DNA of 11,490 nt from Candidatus Zixiibacteriota bacterium (GTDB lineage: Bacteria; Zixibacteria; MSB-5A5; GN15; JACZUZ01): NCBI GenBank assembly GCA_022572905.1, contig JACZUZ010000018.1:1-11490 (forward strand). Reading direction: 5' to 3'. How positions within the stretch are numbered: position 1 is the first letter of the stretch; every line of letters starts with the position of its first letter. Made by a program: the position numbers and the translations under genes. Shown here piece by piece: positions 1 through 6,449 of this stretch. The notes under the pieces were generated by a model. That model ran no database searches and was not told the DNA's origin. It saw only the letters and a list, made by a program, of their open reading frames with translations.

Positions 1-404
1 CGATTGACAATCAATGACTTAAGCTATCGTGGCAACTCTTGACTCTCAGTCCTCTCGCTACTGTTTTGGGAGAATCCGTTGGAACTCGGGGCGACCGAAA
101 GAGTTTGTCACCGAGAATTTTTCCACTCCTCGTTCCACTTTCCACTGTGAAATACGCCGTTTCGACCGGATATCCAGGCCCAAAATAAATGTCGTAAGTG
201 ATATTTTCTCGCCTTAATTAATCGCTCAGAAATTATCTGATCACTTCATCGGCAACCCTATCAACTGATTAGTGTTATCGACCGACAATAAATAAGCGAG
301 AGGGCTGAATCTATCACGGAAGGACTGCTACTCTGAAGAATGCTGGCGGAGCGGCCCTTGACCCTAATCGCGTGAGACTATAGCCAAATAGAGAGTTTTT
401 CAGA
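1..404. other. Leading region without a convincing gene
   Basis: I see no reliable coding region here on either strand. One short open frame at 29-217 (62 codons) has no family resemblance, no ribosome binding site and an odd composition, so I do not call it. The stretch contains three copies of TTCCACT close together (121-127, 133-139, 140-146) and an AT-rich part around 180-235. A possible promoter for the first HDOD gene sits at its right end (358-384). It probably represents the regulatory region of the HDOD operon plus whatever lies upstream of the window. Confidence 0.6.
358..384 (+). promoter_or_regulatory. Possible sigma-70-like promoter for the HDOD operon
   Basis: A -35-like TTGACC at 358-363 is followed after 15 bases by a -10-like TATAGC at 379-384. 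The spacer is two bases shorter than the usual 17. The predicted start of transcription would lie only some 14 bases before the ATG at 405, leaving room for a weak purine-rich GAGAG at 391-395. This is a motif match only. Confidence 0.25.
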
Positions 405-1283
405 ATGAATGTTCAGGCCAAAACAGCGACCTCGAATCGCACGATGGACAAAATCATGAGCGTAATTGGCGATCTGCCATCATCACCGGGTGTGGTTAGT
501 CTGGTGATGGGGATGACTTCGGACTTGAATACCGATATCCGGGCTCTCTCAAGGGCGCTCTCAGCTGATCAATCAATGACGGTCAAAGTTCTCAGGCTAT
601 CCAATTCACCATTCTATGGTCGCTCAAGGGGTGTCACAACCCTGGAAGAAGCGATCATGATTCTGGGATTCTTTACCCTCCGCTCGCTGGTGGTGGCAAC
701 ATCCACTCATGCTCTTTTCAAGAATGAAGACCCGACCGGGTATGAAGAAAAACTCTGGGAGCATTCCCTTTCAACCGCTATGGCCGCGCGAATAATCTCA
801 AGCCACACTCATAGCAACGTTATAGAGAAAGCCTTTATATGCGGACTTATGCATGATCTGGGAAAACTGATATTCTTGCAGAAGATGCCGGATGAATACC
901 AAAAACTGGTGTCGCGAGTGGAATCCGAGGGGAAGACCTTCATGGAATTAGAGGACGAGGTATTCGGTTTCAATCACGCCGAGTTAGGTCAGGCTATTCT
1001 CGAAAACTGGAGTTTCCCCGACGAGTTTTGCGTAGCCATACGCGATCACCATAATCCCGAACCAATTTCGGCGGAAAAGCCAGCCGCCCCAATCAGTCTT
1101 ATTGTCAATCTCGCCAATGTGCTCGCAAAAGAGATAGGAGTTGGATTCTCGGAAACAAAATCGTGCGACATTGCTGATTTGCCCGCTGCTAAATTTCTGG
1201 GTCTGGATACGGAGACGCTTCAAAAAATGACCAAAAAACTCAAGACGGCATTCGACGAAGAGAAGCGACGATTCAGAGAGTAG
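405..1283 (+). CDS. HDOD domain protein (single domain, HD motif intact)
   Basis: A 292-residue cytoplasmic protein with an HDOD (HD-related output domain) fold over roughly residues 13-220. HDOD proteins are signalling outputs, often tied to cyclic-di-GMP, motility or stress; the biochemical activity of most is unknown. The domain starts with the typical LPSSPGVVSLVMGM stretch (24-37). It keeps the HD-superfamily ligand pattern: H120 in LWEHS, H150-D151 in GLMHDLGKL, H191 in FNHAELG and H215-H216 in RDHH. Metal binding is therefore possible, unlike in the next gene. The remaining 70 or so residues are helical and end in a charged KKLK...EEKRRF tail. There is no signal peptide or membrane segment. 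ATG at 405 is the first start in frame, with only a weak GAGAG 9 bases upstream. The next gene begins 11 bases after the stop, so the two are very likely co-transcribed. Family sure, role unknown. Confidence 0.9.
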   Translation: MNVQAKTATSNRTMDKIMSVIGDLPSSPGVVSLVMGMTSDLNTDIRALSRALSADQSMTVKVLRLSNSPFYGRSRGVTTLEEAIMILGFFTLRSLVVATSTHALFKNEDPTGYEEKLWEHSLSTAMAARIISSHTHSNVIEKAFICGLMHDLGKLIFLQKMPDEYQKLVSRVESEGKTFMELEDEVFGFNHAELGQAILENWSFPDEFCVAIRDHHNPEPISAEKPAAPISLIVNLANVLAKEIGVGFSETKSCDIADLPAAKFLGLDTETLQKMTKKLKTAFDEEKRRFRE

Positions 1284-1294
1284 AATATCCAGAC

Positions 1295-2794
1295 TTGAAA
1301 ACAAACTCACTTCGAAAACAAACTCTCCGACGGTTAGATCGATTTAGTGTTTCCGGCGCCTTACCATCATTACCGCAGGTGATCTTGAAAGTCCGCAAAG
1401 TAGCCGAAGCGCCTCATTCCACTGTCGCGGATCTCGCCAATATCATTCTGTCAGATCACCAGTTGACTACGCGAGTTCTTCGCATGGCCAATTCTGTTTT
1501 CTGTCGCGAATTTTCAACTAAAGTAAAAACTGTCACTCAAGCGATAATGCTCATGGGTTTTCAGGAGATAAGAGAGCTCTATTTTTCTATGGCGATCTAT
1601 CACACAGCCAGATATCTGGACAATTGTCCCAGTTTTGATTTCCGAACATTCTGGAGCAAGTGTCTGGGTGTAGGTGTTATCGCAAAACGCCTTGCTCAGC
1701 GGATTGGTATGAGCGATCCCGAGGAAGTCTTCACAGCCGGATTTCTTTGTGATATCGGTCAGCCTCTGCTCGCTACTATTTGTCCAGAAGAATATAAAGA
1801 CATAATTAAAGAAAATCAGACAAATCCTGATCTCTGTGAGCTCGAACAGGAAGCGCTGGGTATGGATCACCCGGAAGCCGGCGCATGGCTTGCCACAAAA
1901 TGGAAACTCCCTGCGAATCTAATAAAACCTATCGAGAATCATCATCGCATTGACCTAAACGACACCAGCGTCAACACTGAGCGTTTAACAGCGCTCATCG
2001 CGCTTGCCGATGAGCTTTATCCAATGGTAATCTCAAAATGCGCTCAAGACATAGAACACCTGAAAGAGATTAAAGAAAACTTCATGATGCTGTTTGGGTG
2101 TAACGACAAGATCATTGATCAAATAATCGAAGAAGGCAGAGAAGACATTATGAAGATCGCCTCGGGATTGAATGTTGAGATTACGGAAGCTGAAGAATTC
2201 GAAGTTGAGTCCAATCAAGCGGACACCGCATCACAACTCATAGCAAGAGAAGTACAACTCTCAGTTATTAAAAACCTGACTGAAGCGCTCTCTAAGGCCA
2301 AAACTGCGGGTGAAGCGCTCAGCATTATAGTTGATGGAACTTGCTCCGGATTGGAATTCGGAAAAATAACGCTCTTCAAAGTCTCTAATGATCTGACACA
2401 GGTAACTGGCGTAATTGAAAATTCTTCAGGGGATAAATCCGCGGTTGGTAATTTCAAGTTTGATGTGTCAATGAAAAACTCGCTCTTTTATCCATCAGTC
2501 AAACACGGGAACGTTTATTCCAGCTCCGAAAAAGATCCTGCTAATGACAAAAAACAAATAGGCACGCCTGAAGAGCGCTCCCTGAATTTATCGAGCTTTG
2601 CGACGATTCCCGTCAGAGTAGGTGACAAGTCCCGCTTTATCCTTCTGCTTGAGCCTAAAGTAAAATTCGAATCCGTTGACGAACAAAAACTTCGCACAGC
2701 TACTATACTCTGTAATAAAGCGTCTCAATCTCTGGAAAAATTTCTGCTTAATGAAAAACTCCAGGGCGCCGAGAACGCAACCCAACGAGTTTAA
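1295..2794 (+). CDS. HDOD-GAF protein with degenerate HD motif
   Basis: A 499-residue cytoplasmic protein: an HDOD domain over roughly residues 17-225, a helical linker (about 230-312), and a GAF-like sensor domain (about 315-490, containing ALSIIVDGTCSGLEFGKITL). The HDOD half is paralogous to the preceding protein but has lost catalytic-type ligands. The first histidine is C123 (FWSKCLG) and the HD pair is C152-D153 (FLCDIGQ). The later histidines H192 (MDHPEAG) and H216-H217 (ENHH) remain. It is thus unlikely to be a phosphohydrolase and more likely a binding or scaffold output whose GAF domain senses a small ligand. The start is a TTG at 1295, 11 bases after the upstream stop. The next in-frame methionine is residue 64, inside the domain, so TTG is preferred. 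Only a distant GAGAG precedes it, so translation probably couples to the upstream gene. Confidence 0.88.
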   Translation: MKTNSLRKQTLRRLDRFSVSGALPSLPQVILKVRKVAEAPHSTVADLANIILSDHQLTTRVLRMANSVFCREFSTKVKTVTQAIMLMGFQEIRELYFSMAIYHTARYLDNCPSFDFRTFWSKCLGVGVIAKRLAQRIGMSDPEEVFTAGFLCDIGQPLLATICPEEYKDIIKENQTNPDLCELEQEALGMDHPEAGAWLATKWKLPANLIKPIENHHRIDLNDTSVNTERLTALIALADELYPMVISKCAQDIEHLKEIKENFMMLFGCNDKIIDQIIEEGREDIMKIASGLNVEITEAEEFEVESNQADTASQLIAREVQLSVIKNLTEALSKAKTAGEALSIIVDGTCSGLEFGKITLFKVSNDLTQVTGVIENSSGDKSAVGNFKFDVSMKNSLFYPSVKHGNVYSSSEKDPANDKKQIGTPEERSLNLSSFATIPVRVGDKSRFILLLEPKVKFESVDEQKLRTATILCNKASQSLEKFLLNEKLQGAENATQRV

Positions 2795-2864
2795 ATCTAA
2801 TTCGACCGACTTTGAAGCTCTCAATAACAGATTAAGAATTTTCAGCTTTGTGACACCAACAACG

Positions 2865-5800
2865 CTACTTGATCAACATCATTGACTTTGATGCGGTGAA
2901 CGCGTCAGCTTTCAACCTGTAGAAATACACACCCGAAGGTTGGCTTGCTCCATCCCAACTAAATCGCAAAGTTCCGGCTTCGTGAGCGCCTGTAAACCGT
3001 TCCACAACTCGCCCTAAAATATTGTATATTGTAAGTGTATATACTGACTTATGTGGAAAGTCAACTTCAATAGTAGTGCTTGGATTGAATGGATTGGGAT
3101 AATTTTGCCTGAGAGCAAATATTGTCGGAAGAGTTGCGCCGTTTGCGTCGCCGATTGACGTTTGGAAATCATAAACCACCACCAGCGCATTACCGTTATA
3201 ATCCGCCGCCTCGATTTTGATTGGAGCTATATCACTGCGAATAATTGCTCCTGGAGCGATTCGCTCTGTTCCGATGCCTCGCTCACTTACATCAGAGACC
3301 AAAACTCGCGAAGAGGCATTATCAGGACCGGTTTTTAGAGTCATATTTTCGGCGAGAAGTTCAACTTGCGCGGAACTTGGGAATTCAAAAAAGATTGCTC
3401 CCAACCCTCTGTCGCATGAGTAAATCCTAGACACATTTGAGATAATCACTGTATCCGCAAAATGATTCAACTCAGATACATCTACCGCGTCTCCTGTGAC
3501 ATGACGAATGAAATAAACAAAATCCTCCAGAGTGGGAGAGTTTCCGTCAATATTGATGTCCGCCGCGAAAATTGAGCTCTCGAGATCATAATAATCTCGA
3601 AGGTAACCATTAACCAGCCACATACAATAGAGTACTCCATCCGCGATCTCGAACCCCAAACCGTTCAGATTCAAATCACCTCGACCGTCAATTTCTATCG
3701 GACAAGCAATACCTACTCCCCCGTTTAGGAATGAGATATTTCGCCTAACGCCTCTGCGCCATCCGAAAGAAGTGTCGCATTCCAGCGGTGCGCCACCATT
3801 CGTTGGAAACACGGCGAATGGATCAGTAAGTTCAACCCGTCCGCTGTCAGAGCTATCCTCGATTAATTTCTGAAATTCAAAAACGCGATTGCTCGAAAAC
3901 AGCTCATTGCCATCTCGCGAACTAAAAGCGTTATCACCGCAATCCAGCCACAACCAGCGTATCGGAGCAAAATTACATATGAAATTTCTGTCATTAGATA
4001 CCAGGAAATTTAGTGTCGCCAGCGTATCGCCGAATCGAAGGATATAATCATTCGGAGTTGTAGGTCCATTATTTGTATTGGCAATCGCGATAACACGGAG
4101 CTTGCTTGTCGGACAGTCGCCAGTACAGCTACCATTCGGGCCAAAACGATACGTGAAGAACTCCCATCCGTACTTTACAAATATATTGCCCGCAGTAGCT
4201 CCTGTGAATGACAACACTTTTGAATCATATTCTATCATGAAATCAAATCCACCAGATTCGAGCAAACCATTATCGATAACAATGTGAATTTGTTGATGTG
4301 CGCCAGGCAATGCGTGCTTCGTTTGAGAAATCCTTACTTCCAGAACGCCTTTGGAATAATCGAATAGACTAGAATCAGATGAAACACCCAGCGCATGGCC
4401 GAAATAATCGGCCGCGTCTAGCGAAAGAAGCTGTCTGTCGCAGGAAATAATTTTGCCAGGTGATATTTTTTCTTTACCGAAGCTATAGACTATCGCTCGT
4501 GTGGCGCCATTGTGAAAAGCAGTGCGCATGCTCATATTATCAGCCAGAAGCGTTATATCCGCATCGCCTTCAAAAGTAAAATACGCCGCGCCCAGTTCTG
4601 TGTCGGTAACATAGACGCTGTTACGACAGAAAATTACGGCAGTGTCAGCGAAATGGCTTGATCTATCAATCGCGATTGAATCATCAGTCATTATCCTCAT
4701 CATATTCACGAAATCTTCAACAGAGGTAAGAACGCCATCCCGATTAATGTCAGCCGCGCTGGCGCCAGCGCCATGAGTTAAACCTGATGACTCATCTCCA
4801 TAAACAAACCAATTACAATAAATTTTCGCGTCGTGTTCCTCAAAGGGAATTAAGTTGCCATTAATATCTCCCCGATCGTAATAATCGGTCGGACACGGAA
4901 ATTGCATACCTCCGTTCTTGAAATCGATCAATCTCGGATAATGAATTTGTTGAGCGGGTATTTCCGCAAACTCAATGCATTCTTGCGGCGCTCCACGCAG
5001 GGTCGGTAGTGGTTTGTTCGAATCGGTTACGTCTGCGCGACCGTTTGGTGAATCGCTACCGCCTGTAAAATTGTAATCATAAACGCGGGAACTAAAGTAT
5101 GTGCGCCTCCCCCGAGAGCTAAACAGTGTATTGTCGTCGCATTCAACCCACAACCATCTAAGCGCCAAGAACGAACATAAGAGATTTCGACTGCGAGAGG
5201 TTTTGAAAAAAAGATGAACAAGCGTGTCGCCCGGTTGAAACAAACCCGTAGATGGGCCGCCTCTCCACCCGCGATCATCCCGCGCGCCACGAACACTAAT
5301 AATTCCATAATCTTTTAGCGCTCCCGTATCACTGAGCGTTGAGAAATCATTCTCAAATTCGCTCCAGCCCCTGTCATCAAAAATATTTCCCGGAAAAACT
5401 CCCAGAAACGACATGTCTGACTTGCCAAATCCAACTGATAGATCAAACTCATTAAACCAGCCCGAACCGGAATCATAAACTACCGATATCCGCACGACCT
5501 GATTTTGAAATACGGAATACTCATCACTCAATCGCAAACAGATTGGCGCTTCGTGCAAGACAGTGAATATCATTGCGCAGGTGTCCGCTTCTATTTTATC
5601 ACTGACTTCAATCAGAATCTCGTAATCAGTGTCAACTCTATGCGCGTCCCGTTTATCCGCCGAGAAAACAATCCTTGGCCCCCTCTGATTTATTGACACT
5701 TCGCCAAATGGCTTCGGGTTGATTTCTAGAATCCTCAAAAAAATCGCGTCACAAGGGTCTCTATCGGATATAGAAACTCTGGCTGACTCGACAGTGGAAC

Positions 5801-6188
5801 CGCGCACAACGAATGTCGTATCAGGACAAGAGATTGTTGGTCTGTTGTTAGTCACAATAATTCCAGTGACGCATGTGTATTGCTGTGTTGTGTCTTGATC
5901 TAAGAAGTAGACAACTGTCACATCAACCGTGTCACCAACATCCAGAGGGGAGGGCAGGTACTCTATCAGACCGGAGGAGTCAAACCGCACACTACCGTGA
6001 CCGTCAGAATAGGCTCCAATTATTACCGCAGAAAACTCGCTGCCAATCTCTTCGAATACATCAAACGGAATCACATCACAATGACTGCCTGTGACTAGTC
6101 GGCCACAAACCGCAATCGCCTCCAAGGGCGCAAAGATAATTAAAGCCGCAACAGAGAATTCGCGGAAATATCTGAAATAGATGTTCAT
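2865..6188 (-). CDS. Secreted multidomain protein with duplicated cohesin/dockerin-like module and T9SS sorting domain
   Basis: A 1107-residue exported protein. A signal peptide (residues 1-26, cleavage likely after AIA) is followed by two Ig- or cadherin-like beta domains (about 27-114 and 115-214). Then come two copies of a roughly 400-residue module (218-603 and 617-1005). Each copy has a cohesin-like beta part and a pair of dockerin-like calcium loops (DINGN at 441 and DINRDG at 480; DLNLNG at 838 and DINIDG at 877). The C-terminus (1021-1107) is a type IX secretion sorting domain with NYPNPFNPSTTI at 1029-1040. It is therefore probably secreted through T9SS and attached to or released from the cell surface. 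No catalytic motif is seen. It stands alone, converging on the HDOD genes (70-base gap, no clear terminator) and diverging from mnmG. ATG at 6188 gives a clean signal peptide; the AAGGG before it is only 2 bases away. The function is unknown; adhesion or matrix binding is a guess. Confidence 0.88.
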   Translation of the reverse strand: MNIYFRYFREFSVAALIIFAPLEAIAVCGRLVTGSHCDVIPFDVFEEIGSEFSAVIIGAYSDGHGSVRFDSSGLIEYLPSPLDVGDTVDVTVVYFLDQDTTQQYTCVTGIIVTNNRPTISCPDTTFVVRGSTVESARVSISDRDPCDAIFLRILEINPKPFGEVSINQRGPRIVFSADKRDAHRVDTDYEILIEVSDKIEADTCAMIFTVLHEAPICLRLSDEYSVFQNQVVRISVVYDSGSGWFNEFDLSVGFGKSDMSFLGVFPGNIFDDRGWSEFENDFSTLSDTGALKDYGIISVRGARDDRGWRGGPSTGLFQPGDTLVHLFFKTSRSRNLLCSFLALRWLWVECDDNTLFSSRGRRTYFSSRVYDYNFTGGSDSPNGRADVTDSNKPLPTLRGAPQECIEFAEIPAQQIHYPRLIDFKNGGMQFPCPTDYYDRGDINGNLIPFEEHDAKIYCNWFVYGDESSGLTHGAGASAADINRDGVLTSVEDFVNMMRIMTDDSIAIDRSSHFADTAVIFCRNSVYVTDTELGAAYFTFEGDADITLLADNMSMRTAFHNGATRAIVYSFGKEKISPGKIISCDRQLLSLDAADYFGHALGVSSDSSLFDYSKGVLEVRISQTKHALPGAHQQIHIVIDNGLLESGGFDFMIEYDSKVLSFTGATAGNIFVKYGWEFFTYRFGPNGSCTGDCPTSKLRVIAIANTNNGPTTPNDYILRFGDTLATLNFLVSNDRNFICNFAPIRWLWLDCGDNAFSSRDGNELFSSNRVFEFQKLIEDSSDSGRVELTDPFAVFPTNGGAPLECDTSFGWRRGVRRNISFLNGGVGIACPIEIDGRGDLNLNGLGFEIADGVLYCMWLVNGYLRDYYDLESSIFAADINIDGNSPTLEDFVYFIRHVTGDAVDVSELNHFADTVIISNVSRIYSCDRGLGAIFFEFPSSAQVELLAENMTLKTGPDNASSRVLVSDVSERGIGTERIAPGAIIRSDIAPIKIEAADYNGNALVVVYDFQTSIGDANGATLPTIFALRQNYPNPFNPSTTIEVDFPHKSVYTLTIYNILGRVVERFTGAHEAGTLRFSWDGASQPSGVYFYRLKADAFTASKSMMLIK
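2868..3128 (-). other. Type IX secretion C-terminal sorting domain
   Basis: Residues 1021-1107 have the form of a Por-type / FlgD-Ig-like C-terminal domain: LRQNYPNPFNPSTTI, then a beta stretch YTLTIYNILGRVVERF, then WDG, then SGVYFYRLKAD and a final KSMMLIK. In the FCB group this domain directs a protein through the type IX secretion system and is usually removed or swapped for an anchor on export. It is the strongest taxonomic hint in the window. Confidence 0.88.
3174..4340 (-). repeat. Protein-level tandem module, copy 2
   Basis: Residues 617-1005 of the secreted protein, directly before the sorting domain. Its beta part (HQQIHIVIDNGLLESGGFDF and the YDSKVLSFTGATAGNIF stretch) resembles cohesin-type domains more clearly than copy 1 does. 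The cysteines at 738, 750, 804, 829 and 855 match 338, 350, 404, 432 and 458 of copy 1. Each lies in the same motif, which suggests conserved disulfides in an exported protein. Confidence 0.85.
4380..5537 (-). repeat. Protein-level tandem module, copy 1
   Basis: Residues 218-603 of the secreted protein. Compared with copy 2 it shares RWLWxxCxDN (344 versus 744), FSSxRV (365 versus 764), GAPxEC (399 versus 799), RGDxNxN (439 versus 836), YCxWxVxG (457 versus 854), AADINxDG (478 versus 875), EDFV (491 versus 888), HFADT (512 versus 909), LLAxNM (547 versus 944) and AADYxGxAL (592 versus 994). The near-constant offset of 397-402 residues shows a single duplication of the whole unit. Identity appears moderate, so the event is old. 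Confidence 0.85.
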
Positions 6189-6217
6189 AGCCCTTAAGTA
6201 AGATGGAAACGGAAGTG

Positions 6218-6223
6218 ATTATA
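6218..6223 (-). promoter_or_regulatory. Consensus -10 box for the secreted-protein gene
   Basis: A perfect TATAAT on the minus strand lies 29 bases before the ATG at 6188, predicting a leader of about 23 bases. No recognisable -35 box is found 16-18 bases upstream (the sequence there is ATAATC), and there is no extended TGn. The -10 position is good, but the promoter as a whole is only tentative. Confidence 0.35.
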
Positions 6224-6350
6224 CCTGAAAGTAATGTCCCGATTATTAGCCAGGACCCAGATCGGCAAGAACTGTCCTCACAATATAACGCTCTTCCAGA
6301 TTCCGGCAAGCGCAATTCGCCTGACTATTTCACGCGATATTCATGCCCGA

Positions 6351-6380
6351 GACTATATATATGGAAAAATTGGACTATAT
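6351..6380 (+). repeat. Direct repeat GACTATAT x2, 22-base period
   Basis: Two identical 8-base copies begin at 6351 and 6373, on the same face of the helix two turns apart, 70 bases upstream of mnmG. This spacing suits a dimeric regulator or overlapping promoter elements, but two 8-mers in AT-rich DNA may be chance. Confidence 0.35.
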
Positions 6381-6449
6381 TAGCGACGCAGGGGATTGAT
6401 CTTCTCCGTTGAGATAACGATATGAGCCAGAAGCTCTTTGAAAAATAAT

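Larger units (their letters stand above)
6189..6449. other. Divergent intergenic region between the secreted protein and mnmG
   Basis: This region must carry promoters in both directions. Visible elements are the TATAAT for the leftward gene (6218-6223) and an AT-rich patch at 6350-6381. That patch holds GACTATAT twice (6351-6358 and 6373-6380), 22 bases apart start to start. TATATT at 6376-6381 could serve as a -10 for mnmG, but its -35 is poor. Short open frames here look like noise. I see no tRNA and no DnaA-box cluster. Confidence 0.45.

Noticed and set aside
29..217. 62-codon open frame in the leading region
   Set aside because: It has no ribosome binding site, no recognisable family features and a composition like non-coding DNA in this window.
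352..370. Sigma-54 promoter (TGGC...TTG near the HDOD operon)
   Set aside because: The distance between the TGGC and TTG elements is three bases too long for the strict -24/-12 spacing.
2795..2864. Bidirectional terminator in the convergent gap
   Set aside because: The only inverted repeat is AAGCT/AGCTT with a loop of more than 20 bases and no adjacent U-tract, too weak to call.
5027..5308. 93-codon minus-strand frame within the secreted-protein gene
   Set aside because: It is an out-of-frame shadow of the 1107-residue protein, with no independent start signal or domain.
6325..6340. A third parS-like site upstream of mnmG (around TTTCACGCGATATT)
   Set aside because: Only about 11 of 16 positions match, and the right arm is broken, so it is unlikely to bind ParB.
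6203..6412. 69-codon rightward frame in the divergent intergenic region
   Set aside because: It overlaps the likely promoters of both flanking genes, has no ribosome binding site and no family resemblance.
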